Part shown: piece by piece, positions 8,299-16,374 of the stretch
How the letters are laid out: each line of letters begins with the position of its first letter
Position numbering within the stretch: position 1 is the stretch's first letter
Assembly (NCBI GenBank): GCA_017848965.1
Contig: JAFIHA010000022.1
Span: 1 to 39,603, forward strand
Direction: 5' to 3'
DNA length: 39,603 bases
Source of the DNA: Dechloromonas aromatica (nom. nud.)
Lineage (GTDB): Bacteria; Pseudomonadota; Gammaproteobacteria; Burkholderiales; Rhodocyclaceae
Position numbers and translations under genes: made by a program
Notes under the pieces: generated by a model
The model's database searches: none
The model's input: only the letters and a program-made list of their open reading frames with translations
Told to the model about the DNA's origin: nothing

Positions 8299-8928
8299 TT
8301 ATCCCGACAGACTCGGGTTGAGAGTGTAGGTGCCGGTGAGCGAGGCTTCGGCAAGGATGTGCCCCTGCATCGCGGTGCGCACTTCCGGACCGCCGAAGCG
8401 GCCCTGCAGCGGCAGCTTTTCGATGTCCAGCGCGAACACCGTGAAAATGTAGCGATGGACGATTTCGTCGTTCCATGGGGGGCAGGGGCCGTCATAACCG
8501 TAATAGTCACCGTTCATGTCGTGGTCGCCGGCAAACCAGTCGGTGTAGTTGTTGACCCCCTGACGGGTGGTGTGCGCGGCCTGCGGACCGGGCTTGCCAC
8601 GTGGTGTCACGGCGTGGCTGAACTCGCCCTCGTCGAGGCTCGTCAGCGTCGCCGGCAGATCGATCAGCACCCAGTGGAAGAAATCGACGCGCGCCAGGGT
8701 GGCGGGAATCGTCCGTCCTTCCTGGTTCACATCGTCGCCCTGGCTGGGAACGTCGGGATCATGGCAGAGGAGGACAAAGGAACGGGTGTCGGCCGGGGCA
8801 TCCTGCCAACTCAGTTGCGGGTTGCGGTTGCGGCCGAGACAAACATGGTGAGCGGGGTCGGGCATGCAAAAGGCATGGTCGCCGGGGATGCGCTGGCCAT
8901 CCGCAAAACTTGTGCTGGTCAGTTTCAT
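8299..8928 (-). CDS. YbhB/YbcL-type PEBP family protein
   Basis: The 209-residue protein starts MKLTSTSFADGQRIP and matches bacterial relatives of phosphatidylethanolamine-binding / Raf kinase inhibitor proteins. LSWQDAPADTRSFVLLCHDPDVP gives the ligand-pocket DPD motif, FHWVLIDLPA follows, and DGPCPPWNDEIVHRY is a variant of the family's GPCPP-H motif. It has no signal peptide, so it should be cytoplasmic. The molecular role of this family in bacteria is not settled. It sits 15 nt after murJ and 12 nt before lapG, so it is probably in the same transcript. Confidence 0.88.
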   Translation of the reverse strand: MKLTSTSFADGQRIPGDHAFCMPDPAHHVCLGRNRNPQLSWQDAPADTRSFVLLCHDPDVPSQGDDVNQEGRTIPATLARVDFFHWVLIDLPATLTSLDEGEFSHAVTPRGKPGPQAAHTTRQGVNNYTDWFAGDHDMNGDYYGYDGPCPPWNDEIVHRYIFTVFALDIEKLPLQGRFGGPEVRTAMQGHILAEASLTGTYTLNPSLSG

Positions 8929-8943
8929 GAGCTTGTCTCCAGT

Positions 8944-10494
8944 CTATTCGGCGGCCCGGCGCTTGAAGTCGCCCAGGCGGAAACCGAGAGTCCATAGTGT
9001 AGCGAAATATGTCGTTGCGCCAACAACTACCAGCACGGCGAGATACAGGACGCGTGCGCCCAGATTCATGTGCAGCCAGCTTTCGGCTGGCCCCATGGAA
9101 AGCCACAGGGCTGCTCCCATGAGTGTCAAGGCAGCCGACAGCCGGAGGAAGAAGCCCGTCCAGCCGGCTTGCGGCGTGTAGATTTCCCGCTGGCGCAGGC
9201 CGCGGAACAATAAACCGGCATTCAGGCAGGCGGCCAGCCCGATCGACAGCGCCAGACCGGCATGGGCAATCCAGCCGATGAAGGCGAGGTTCATTGCCTG
9301 TGTCGCGACGAGCGAGATCAGGGCAATCTTCACCGGTGTGCGCACGTTCTGTTGCGCATAGAAGCCGGGAGCGAGCACTTTTACCAGGATCAGGCCGGTC
9401 AGTCCGACCGAGTAGGCGATCAGTGCTCGTCGCGTCTGCTCGACATCATCAGGGGTGAAGGCGCCGTGGTAAAACAGGGTTGCCACCAGCGGCACGGCAA
9501 GGATCGCCAGCGCCAGGGCGGCCGGTGCGGCGAGCAGGAAAGTCAGGCGCAGTCCCCAGTCAAGCAGCCGCGAGTATTCGTCGGTGTCCCGGCGGGCGTG
9601 CGAGCGCGACAGCGAGGGCAGGAGTATGGTTCCCAGCGCCGCGCCGAGCATCCCGGAAGGAAACTCCATCAATCGGTCGGCGTAGTAGAGCCAGGAGACG
9701 CTGCCGGTTTGCAGGAACGAGGCGAAGATGGTGTTCAGCAGCAGGCTGATCTGCGCCACCGAAACGCCGAGCAGCGCCGGTAGCATCAGGCGGGTGATGC
9801 GGCGGACGCCGGGGTCGCTCCAGGCTGCGCGCCAGCGCAGGGTCGGTCGCGGCAGCATCGAGATTTTGCGCAAAGCCGGAAACTGGATCAGCAATTGCAG
9901 CAGACCGCCGATGAAAACCGCCCAGCCCAGCGCCAGGACCGGCGGGTCGAAATAAGGGGCGGCGAACAAGGCCATGGCGATGAACGAGAGATTCAGCAGC
10001 ACCGGGGTGAATGCCGGTAGCGCAAAGCGGCTCCAGGAATTCAGGATGCCGCCAGCGAGCGCAACCAGCGACATGAACAGGATGTAGGGAAAGGTGATCC
10101 GCGTCAGCGTCACCGTCAGTTCAAATTTGTCCGGCGTCGCGGCGAAACCCGGCGCCGAAACCCAGACCAGCCAAGGCGCGGCGGCAACGCCGATGGCCGT
10201 GACCACGAACAGGATCAGCAGCAGCACACTGGCCACGTGGTCGACCAGGAGACGGGTTTCATCGGTGCTGCGCTGATTGCGGTATTCACCGAGGATCGGT
10301 ACAAAAGCCTGCGAGAAGGCGCCTTCAGCGAACATGCGTCGCAGCAGGTTGGGCAGCTTGAAGGCGATGAAGAAGGCGTCGCTGGCCAAGCCGGCGCCAA
10401 AGGCACGAGCAATGACGAAATCGCGGACGAAGCCGAGAATGCGGGAGAGCAAGGTCATGCCGCTGACCGTGGCCAGCGTGCGCAGCAGATTCAT
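8944..10494 (-). CDS. murJ: Lipid II flippase MurJ
   Basis: This 516-residue polytopic membrane protein starts [20 protein letters not shown] and continues [22 protein letters not shown], then [20 protein letters not shown], which is diagnostic of MurJ (MOP superfamily). Length and hydrophobic pattern agree with about 14 helices. MurJ moves lipid II across the inner membrane for peptidoglycan synthesis and is usually essential. The start is clear from family conservation. The gene runs divergently from the tRNA-Thr 77 nt away and heads a long minus-strand run, so the genes down to CYTH-CHAD may share its transcript. I saw no convincing sigma70 promoter on the minus strand upstream. Confidence 0.96.
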   Translation of the reverse strand: MNLLRTLATVSGMTLLSRILGFVRDFVIARAFGAGLASDAFFIAFKLPNLLRRMFAEGAFSQAFVPILGEYRNQRSTDETRLLVDHVASVLLLILFVVTAIGVAAAPWLVWVSAPGFAATPDKFELTVTLTRITFPYILFMSLVALAGGILNSWSRFALPAFTPVLLNLSFIAMALFAAPYFDPPVLALGWAVFIGGLLQLLIQFPALRKISMLPRPTLRWRAAWSDPGVRRITRLMLPALLGVSVAQISLLLNTIFASFLQTGSVSWLYYADRLMEFPSGMLGAALGTILLPSLSRSHARRDTDEYSRLLDWGLRLTFLLAAPAALALAILAVPLVATLFYHGAFTPDDVEQTRRALIAYSVGLTGLILVKVLAPGFYAQQNVRTPVKIALISLVATQAMNLAFIGWIAHAGLALSIGLAACLNAGLLFRGLRQREIYTPQAGWTGFFLRLSAALTLMGAALWLSMGPAESWLHMNLGARVLYLAVLVVVGATTYFATLWTLGFRLGDFKRRAAE

Positions 10495-10509
10495 GTTGGT
10501 TCAGCCTTG

Positions 10510-10539
10510 TTGCCTGCAGGCAGGAGAAAAAGCTATAAT
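10510..10539 (+). promoter_or_regulatory. Sigma70-type promoter of tRNA-Thr
   Basis: TTGCCT (10510-10515) and TATAAT (10534-10539) are separated by 18 nt. A GC-rich stretch follows, typical of stable-RNA promoters, and the mature tRNA begins at 10572, about 26 nt after the expected start point. Confidence 0.75.
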
Positions 10540-10571
10540 TCTACGCTGTGCTCCCCGCTAGGGTGAGACGT

Positions 10572-10647
<76 letters not shown>

Positions 10648-10655
10648 AAGAATTC

Positions 10656-10687
10656 AAGGGGTTACGGTCATGCCGTAACCCCTTTTT
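10656..10687 (+). terminator. Rho-independent terminator of tRNA-Thr
   Basis: AAGGGGTTACGG (10656-10667) pairs perfectly with CCGTAACCCCTT (10673-10684) around a 5-nt loop, and the 3' side runs into a T tract ending at 10687. It lies 9 nt after the tRNA. Confidence 0.9.
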
Positions 10688-10789
10688 CGTTGAGATCCCA
10701 GCGTTGGCGCATTCCAGCGCGTGCAAGTCCCGCCGTAGGTTGATTGCAGCGAGCGAAGTGAAGCGCAACTGCGAGAGGGGGGGGCAGCC

Positions 10790-10939
10790 GACTGGCATCG
10801 CCACAAGGCGCGCCATCTGGTTGAATGTTTCTTCAATCGACTCAAGCAGTTTCGTCGCATCGCTACGTGCTACGACAAACTCTCCGGGCGTTTCAACGCT
10901 TTCCTGCATCTTGCTCGTGCCTATGACTGGTTGCTGTGA
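10790..10939 (+). pseudogene. IS5/IS427-type transposase remnant (C-terminal part)
   Basis: Reading the plus strand in the frame of TGG at 10793 gives DWHRHKARHLVECFF, then NRLKQFRRIATCYDKLSGRF, ending FLHLARAYDWLL and a TGA at 10937-10939. This is the C-terminal block of IS5-family (IS427 group) transposases, which read approximately YDWHxYKARHLVECFxNKxKxFRRxATRYDKL. No in-frame start and no family-like sequence exist upstream of about 10785, so only about 50 codons survive. The element's right end probably lies just after the stop. It sits between the tRNA terminator and the lasso-type cluster and marks past insertion here. Confidence 0.75.
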
Positions 10940-10961
10940 ACGCGCCCTATCAGGTGGACAG

Positions 10962-11027
10962 ATGTTAACATGCTGCTCTTGTTGGAAATTTCATGAGCCG
11001 CCTGTCGTATTCGCAACGATTTGGTGA
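10962..11027 (+). CDS. Possible small cysteine-rich peptide (21 aa)
   Basis: A 21-codon frame, MLTCCSCWKFHEPPVVFATI plus Trp, begins at an ATG with a good ribosome-binding sequence (AGGTGG, 10952-10957) four nucleotides upstream. It lies after the transposase remnant and 40 nt before the PqqD-like gene, where a precursor peptide gene could sit. It does not show the usual lasso leader pattern (Y-P-L-G-T) or a core beginning with Gly. It may be chance. I list it because nothing else in this gap offers a precursor. Confidence 0.2.
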   Translation: MLTCCSCWKFHEPPVVFATIW

Positions 11028-11067
11028 ATGCTGATTTCGTCGCAAAATTCATCAACCATGATGCCCC

Positions 11068-11362
11068 ATGCCGATAAATACCGTTTTTGTCCGCAACCCT
11101 GACTTGATTGCTGCCGACATGGATGGTGATACGGTCATGATGAGTATTGAGTGCGGTGAATATTATGGCATCGGAGGGGGGCGGAGCCCGGGGCTGGGGG
11201 CCATTGGCGCAAGCCGTTTCCATGGTGGTGGACCTGCTTGAAATGATCTGTACCGAATTCGATATCGCTCCTTCAATATGTCAAGCCGATATGGGGCTTT
11301 TCATCAGCGAATCGAAAGTCTTCGGTCTGTTTGAAACGGTAGATATTGCTTGGGCGGAGTGA
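11068..11362 (+). pseudogene. PqqD-like peptide-binding protein (lasso B1/RRE type), frameshifted
   Basis: The first frame, from the ATG at 11068, reads MPINTVFVRNPDLIAADMDG, then DTVMMSIECGEYYGIGG. This is a normal PqqD/RRE start. At the G run near 11168-11176 it leaves the expected frame and stops soon after. The remaining family sequence continues in the +1 frame as GARGWGPLAQAVSMVVDLLE, then MICTEFDIAPSICQADMGLF, to a TGA at 11360-11362. Intact relatives read about GGVGARVWELLAQ at the joint, so the sequence has one extra base plus several substitutions to G or C. In lasso and other RiPP systems this roughly 90-residue domain binds the leader peptide and presents it to the protease. Here it is either decayed or affected by a sequencing error in a G-rich stretch. 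Confidence 0.75.
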
Positions 11363-11847
11363 TCAAAAATCTGTGGTGCAAGCTCTCCAGCTTTCGTCGT
11401 CTGTCACGCTGGAGCAAGTGTTGGTTTTTGCCGGTCTGGCTTTTGTTGGGAGCGGCGAAAATCTGTATTGTTTTGATCTCGTTCCGGCGCTTGGCTCCTC
11501 GCCTGGGAGTGATGGCTGGTATTTTGCCTTGGGTTCCGCTAATTGAACCTTCCCAGGAGGCGCGCGCGTTGCAAATTGGTCGCGTGGTGCGGTTGGTTGC
11601 TCGCTATACCCCTTGGGATTCCAATTGTTTTCCGCAGGCCGTCGTGGCGAGGTTGCTGCTGGGGCTTTATGGCGTCCCCTATCTCCTTGCCTTTGGCTTG
11701 GCTCGGGATGTTGAAGACCGGCAAATGAAAGCCCATGCATGGGTTGCCGCGGGGCGTATTCGGGTGACTGGCGGCGAAAGCTTTTTGCATTTCACCACCG
11801 TGGGATGCTTTGTTTCTCCGCTGCTTGAAGATGTTGTGAAGGCATAG
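11359..11847 (+). CDS. Lasso peptide biosynthesis B2-type protease
   Basis: The 162-residue protein matches the transglutaminase-like cysteine protease family of lasso B2 proteins. A hydrophobic N-terminal segment (residues 20-42) and the common FRRLAPRLG turn come first, then Cys90 in YTPWDSNCFPQA and His126 in MKAHAWVAAG. In lasso systems B2 removes the leader peptide that B1 holds. I place the start at GTG 11359, which overlaps the TGA of the PqqD-like frame (GTGA), so the two genes were coupled. An in-frame TTG at 11350 is an alternative. The exporter begins 1 nt after the stop. Assignment to the family is firm; that a lasso peptide is made here is not. Confidence 0.85.
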   Translation: MIKNLWCKLSSFRRLSRWSKCWFLPVWLLLGAAKICIVLISFRRLAPRLGVMAGILPWVPLIEPSQEARALQIGRVVRLVARYTPWDSNCFPQAVVARLLLGLYGVPYLLAFGLARDVEDRQMKAHAWVAAGRIRVTGGESFLHFTTVGCFVSPLLEDVVKA

Positions 11848-11848
11848 G

Positions 11849-13597
11849 GTGAAGTCGACACAAGCCTTTCTCCGTTTGCTTAATACCGTCCCGCGGTTTT
11901 GGGTGCTTGGCCTGTTGGCGTTGATGATCCTGGCGAGCTTGACCGAGGGTGTCGGAATCTTGCTGCTGGTGCCGATGCTTGAAATGCTCGGTAATGGCGC
12001 AAGCGATCATTCCTGGATTGGTTTGATGCAGAAAGCCTTCCGCAGCACGGGCTTGTCATTCAATATCGAAGCCTTGCTGCTGGCCTTTGTTGTGCTGGTT
12101 TGTCTTCGCAGTTCAGTTCAATACGCTCGCGAGCAGGTGGGCGCAGTTCTGCAGCATCGCTTGGTGGATCAATTGCGCCAACAGTGCTTTGCCGCATTGC
12201 TCGCAGTGGAGTGGCGTTGGCTCGTCAACACGCGACGGGCTGACCACGCCAATCTCCTTTTGGGCGACATCAGCAGAGTGGGCGTGGGGCTTAACTTTGG
12301 GCTGAGTCTGCTGGCTAGTCTGGTGACGATAGGGGCGTACCTTGCAACCGCCTTCGTCTTGTCCTGGCGCATGACCTTGATCGCGCTAGCTACCGGGGGG
12401 GTAGCCTTTTTCCTCCTTGCTGGCCAACGGCGTCATGCGCTGAATCTGGGGCAGAGCCTTGGTCGTGCCAACCGCGCTCTGCACGGAAACGTGCAGGAAA
12501 GCCTGGCTGGAATCAAGCTGGCCAAGATATTGGGCACGGAGTGGCGCCACTTGGATCATTTCATCCACACGACTGAGCGGCTTCGGACGCAGCAGCTCGC
12601 TTTTTCTGCGAGCAACAGCCTGTCGCGGGCTCTGCTTCTCTGTGTTGGGGCAAGTCTATTGGCAATCTATCTGTATGCGGGATTGAGTGTATGGCATACC
12701 CCCGTGCCGATATTGCTGACACTGGTTTTGATCTTCAGTCGGCTGATCCCTCAGTTCATGACGGGGCAGCAGCAGCTACATCATTGGCTGCACGCGATGC
12801 CCGCCCTGGAGGAAACCTGGCGCCTGCTTGCAGATTGTCGGGGCAACGCTGAGCCGGGTTTGGCAAAGGCGCCAGACGAGTGGCCAATCCGGGATGGGGT
12901 GTCGCTGAACGATGTCAGCATGACCTACTCTGAGCGTTCCGAGCCGGCATTGGCAAATGTCTCGCTTTGCTTCCCGGTGAGGACGACCACCGCCATCATG
13001 GGAGCCTCCGGTGCCGGGAAAAGTACGTTGGCGGATGTGTTGATGGGCTTGCTTTCCCCAGATCATGGTGAGTTGCGAGTGGATGACCGGCTGATTTCCG
13101 GTGATGCACGAATCGAATGGCGTCGGCATGTTGCCTACGTGCCGCAAGAGGTGTTCCTGTTCCATGACACGATCCGAAACAACTTGCTCTGGGGCAATTC
13201 AATGGCGAGTGAGGATGCGTTGCGACGCTGTCTGGAGCAGGCGGCAGCCGAGTTCGTTTTTCAGTTGCCGGAAGGGCTGGATACGGTGGTTGGTGATGGA
13301 GGGGTTCGCCTCTCCGGTGGGGAGCGGCAGCGCCTTGCCCTGGCTCGTGCCTTATTGAGGCGTCCAAGTCTGCTCATCCTGGACGAAGCCACGAGCGCGT
13401 TGGATGTCGCCAATGAGGCACGGATTCGGACTGCGATCGAGCAACTTCATGGCGATCTGACCGTGGTCATCATCGGACATCGTCTGCCCACTCTCGAACA
13501 TGCCGACCAGGTTGTAATACTCGACCACGGTCGTGTCGTCGCTCAGGGGCCATGGTCTGCAGTCAGGAACGTGAGCGGGCTGATCGATAGGCGCTAA
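11849..13597 (+). CDS. ABC exporter with fused membrane and ATPase domains (peptide or lipid)
   Basis: The 582-residue half-transporter has a GTG start one base after the previous stop. Residues 1-320 form a six-helix exporter domain (first helix VLGLLALMILASLTEGVGIL). Residues 340-582 are the ATPase, with Walker A GASGAGKST from residue 385, a Q-loop in YVPQEVFLF, signature LSGGERQRLALARALL, Walker B LLILDEATSALD and switch GHR. Proteins of this kind export lasso peptides (D protein) when beside B1/B2 genes, so a mature peptide is the likely cargo. The protein alone would also fit MsbA-like lipid export. No peptidase C39 domain is present. Confidence 0.88.
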   Translation: MKSTQAFLRLLNTVPRFWVLGLLALMILASLTEGVGILLLVPMLEMLGNGASDHSWIGLMQKAFRSTGLSFNIEALLLAFVVLVCLRSSVQYAREQVGAVLQHRLVDQLRQQCFAALLAVEWRWLVNTRRADHANLLLGDISRVGVGLNFGLSLLASLVTIGAYLATAFVLSWRMTLIALATGGVAFFLLAGQRRHALNLGQSLGRANRALHGNVQESLAGIKLAKILGTEWRHLDHFIHTTERLRTQQLAFSASNSLSRALLLCVGASLLAIYLYAGLSVWHTPVPILLTLVLIFSRLIPQFMTGQQQLHHWLHAMPALEETWRLLADCRGNAEPGLAKAPDEWPIRDGVSLNDVSMTYSERSEPALANVSLCFPVRTTTAIMGASGAGKSTLADVLMGLLSPDHGELRVDDRLISGDARIEWRRHVAYVPQEVFLFHDTIRNNLLWGNSMASEDALRRCLEQAAAEFVFQLPEGLDTVVGDGGVRLSGGERQRLALARALLRRPSLLILDEATSALDVANEARIRTAIEQLHGDLTVVIIGHRLPTLEHADQVVILDHGRVVAQGPWSAVRNVSGLIDRR

Positions 13598-13758
13598 AAG
13601 GCGTCGAGGATCGTCCCATCGGCCTTGCTTGGCAGGCTTCGGTTCTATCGGTGAATCGACCGGGGACTGGGGCGTCTACGAAGCACCCGCGTGATAGAGT
13701 ATTCTGAAAAGAGGCCAGTACGTGCCTTGCCTTCTCACTTTCATCGATTGCCTCTTTC

Positions 13759-15006
13759 ATGGACCTGGACAAACTGAAGTTGTTGATTCTCGACCTGATT
13801 TCCCCGGTTCGCGAGGTTCCAACTGATGCCTTGACCTCATTGAGCGAGGCAGAACTGAGCGAGTTTCTTGTCATTGCTCGCCAGCATCGTCTTGAGCCCA
13901 TGCTTTTCTGGCGCTTGGCGCACGAGAAACGCGATTGTCAGCAACCTGAAGCCTTGAGAGGGAGATTGGCTAATCAATTCAAGCAAGCGGCCTTGCGCGC
14001 TTTGACAGTACAGCGGGAGTTGCTGCTTGTTCATCGCATCCTACAGGCAGCGGGTATCCCTCATGTCGCCCTCAAGGGGGCCTTCCTGGCCTTCCATGCC
14101 TATCCCAACCCGGCTTTGCGGCCGTTAAGGGATGTGGACATTCTGGTGCCCCAAAAGGCTGTCCTGGAGGCCTACCAAGCCTTGATTGACGGGGGATTGC
14201 AGCGCATCAAGGCATATGCGGGCGATCCGGAGGCCACGCTAGTCATCGGGCATCATCTACCTCCTTTGCTATCGCCATCGGCAAACGTCCATGTCGAATT
14301 GCATGCCCGACTCTTTCACCAGGACAAGAGTAGGAATTCGAGGGAGGACTTGAGTGAAGACCAGGCATTTTGGGCGCGGGTCCGAAGCATTTCCGTCGCC
14401 AGCAATGAGCTCCCATTTGAGTCAAGCACTGATCTTTTGCTGCACATGATTGTGCACGCGGTCTATGATCACCAGTTCACCAACGGACCTTTGTTGCTCA
14501 GTGATCTGGCCTACTTGCTGACCTCTCAGCCAATCGACTGGCCTCTCTTCTGGCGCTTGGCACATGATCGCGGCCAGGTGCGGGGATGTCTTCTGGCGTT
14601 TGGATTGCTTGAGCGCTACTGGGGGAAATTGCCTGTCACTTTCCCAGAAAATCTTGTCCGCGCCGATATGGTCATGCCAATCGACGACGCAGCACTGATG
14701 ATGCTGCGGGATTTCGATGCACGCACGGACGTCACGCTTGGGAACGAAGTCGCGGCGCAAGCATCGCTGCTGAGGAAACTCAAGCTTCTTCTGAGCAAGG
14801 TTTTCCCACCGAAGGTCCAAATTGCTGCGCAGTATCCGGTTTCGCAACATTCCTTGAGAGTCTATTTCTGGTACCCGGTGAAATGGTGGAGCCTGCTTGC
14901 ATTTCGGCTTCCTCGTTACCTGAGATCCTTGACGCACGACCGAGTTCAGGGCGAAGTGCAGGGGGTTCGAGAAATCGAGCGTTGGTTAGCAGCTGAGTCA
15001 GTGTGA
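13759..15006 (+). CDS. Nucleotidyltransferase-fold family protein (NTP_transf_5 type)
   Basis: The 415-residue protein has the signature of the 'uncharacterised nucleotidyltransferase' family often found in lasso/PqqD clusters and polysaccharide loci. HVALKGAFLAFHAYPNPALR (residues 102-121) is followed by PLRDVDILV, giving the metal-binding DxD pair Asp125 and Asp127. A later HVELHARLF motif would supply the third acidic strand. No transfer reaction has been firmly assigned to the family, to my knowledge. It follows the exporter after a 161-nt gap in which I see no gene or strong terminator. It may adenylate or otherwise modify the peptide, but that is a guess from position. Confidence 0.8.
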   Translation: MDLDKLKLLILDLISPVREVPTDALTSLSEAELSEFLVIARQHRLEPMLFWRLAHEKRDCQQPEALRGRLANQFKQAALRALTVQRELLLVHRILQAAGIPHVALKGAFLAFHAYPNPALRPLRDVDILVPQKAVLEAYQALIDGGLQRIKAYAGDPEATLVIGHHLPPLLSPSANVHVELHARLFHQDKSRNSREDLSEDQAFWARVRSISVASNELPFESSTDLLLHMIVHAVYDHQFTNGPLLLSDLAYLLTSQPIDWPLFWRLAHDRGQVRGCLLAFGLLERYWGKLPVTFPENLVRADMVMPIDDAALMMLRDFDARTDVTLGNEVAAQASLLRKLKLLLSKVFPPKVQIAAQYPVSQHSLRVYFWYPVKWWSLLAFRLPRYLRSLTHDRVQGEVQGVREIERWLAAESV

Positions 15007-15108
15007 CCGAGGTCAATCTTGGTAAGCGAACACATCTATTCAATTTACAAAAACAACAAAAATGTAAGAAAATATCGGCGTTGAAGAATGCCGATTCCGG
15101 AGTTGCTC

Positions 15109-16305
15109 ATGCGTACCCATGCCACTGCCCTTCAGATTGCCGATTTGCCGATCGATGACGACCTGCCCGCCACGCAACTGCGGGCCTACGCTGGTGACGT
15201 CCTGTACACCGAGGGGATGCCGAGCAGCCACCTGTACGTGATCAAGGAGGGGGAAGTCGATCTGTACATGGTGCGCGAGGAAAAGCGGGTGGTGATCGAC
15301 ACCCTGTCACGTGGTCACGTTTTTGGTGCGACACCACAACTGCTCAATGGCCGGCGCACCGACAATGCGGTGGCGAAGACCTATTGCGAGTTTTATCTGG
15401 TCGACGCGGAAGGCATGGATTCGGTCCTCGACAATACGCCTAAGCTGCTGCGCGGCATCCTGAAAACCCTGGCGATGCGGGCGTCGCGGGCGAGCGAGGT
15501 GATCGCATCGCGGGTCAATTTCCAGCCGGAGATCGTCACTTACGCGCAACTGCTCAGTCTGGTCGGCGCTGCGCAGTTACCGGCTCCAGCACGCAAGGCG
15601 GATGCCCGGAGCACCTCGCAGCCGGTCATCGCGCGGCCGGCGCTGGCTGCGGTTTTCGCCCAGGCGCGCCAGTTGTTCGGGCATTCCGACGTGCATATCC
15701 GGCACATCCTGGGCAAGCTGCTGATGTTGCACCTGATCCAGCTCGACGAGGATCGCGACGGGGCCAAGTGTGTCGTCTTCTCGCCCGGCGACATCGTCGC
15801 CAAGGCGCGCAAGGCGGGCGAGGCCGATCCCGACAACGGCAAGCTGGAGTACGAGTACATCAGCGTCGATGATTTTGCGGCGATGGTCGATCTCGACCGC
15901 AATCGCGTCCTGCAGAAACTGGCGCGCAACGAACTGACCGAAGATCTGTTCACCTTCCGCAAGTCGGAGGTGATCCGCCTGCTCGACGAGAAGGGCAAGA
16001 AATTCTTCCAGGAGCGCCGGATGAAGGCACCGGAAGAATTCTGCGACATCAGCGACATCGAGTTCGCCGATGCCAATTCAATCCAGGCCGTCCTCTCACG
16101 CATCGATTCCTACGACCTCGGCAAGCTGCTCCACCTCGTTGAGGAAGATGCGGTGCGCGACCGCATTCTCGGCAACCTGCCGCGCACCAAGCGCGCCGAG
16201 ATCGAGAGCGAAAAGTTCGACCGCGTCGACGAAATCGAGGTGCGGCTGATTGGTGAGGGCATCATCAAGGCGATCCAGGAAAAGATGCTGGCCCGCCGCA
16301 GCTGA
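15109..16305 (+). CDS. Cyclic-nucleotide-binding domain protein with FliG-like C-terminal region
   Basis: The 398-residue protein's N-terminal 110 residues form a Crp-type cNMP-binding fold (AGDVLYTEGMPSSHLYVIKE, then GEVDLYMV). The middle has a long helical segment and KLLMLHLIQLDE. The last 70 or so residues (IQAVLSRIDSYDLGKLLHLV, then EEDAVRDRILGNLPRTKRAE) resemble the repeating ARM-like unit of flagellar FliG. There is no clear Crp helix-turn-helix. I chose the ATG at 15109 because GGAG (15099-15102) lies 6 nt upstream; an ATG at 15088 would add seven residues. The product is a soluble sensor of unknown output; flagellar or motor control is one guess. It is followed by waaG after 69 nt. 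Confidence 0.75.
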   Translation: MRTHATALQIADLPIDDDLPATQLRAYAGDVLYTEGMPSSHLYVIKEGEVDLYMVREEKRVVIDTLSRGHVFGATPQLLNGRRTDNAVAKTYCEFYLVDAEGMDSVLDNTPKLLRGILKTLAMRASRASEVIASRVNFQPEIVTYAQLLSLVGAAQLPAPARKADARSTSQPVIARPALAAVFAQARQLFGHSDVHIRHILGKLLMLHLIQLDEDRDGAKCVVFSPGDIVAKARKAGEADPDNGKLEYEYISVDDFAAMVDLDRNRVLQKLARNELTEDLFTFRKSEVIRLLDEKGKKFFQERRMKAPEEFCDISDIEFADANSIQAVLSRIDSYDLGKLLHLVEEDAVRDRILGNLPRTKRAEIESEKFDRVDEIEVRLIGEGIIKAIQEKMLARRS

Positions 16306-16374
16306 CTGCCGGCGTGACCCGGGCGCGGGTTTGCCAGTAAAATCCGCCGCCTGACTTATGCGGCGACCCTGCCC

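Noticed and set aside
7708..8997. Plus-strand 429-residue open frame.
   Set aside because: It crosses lapG, the PEBP gene and the end of murJ on the opposite strand, all real genes.
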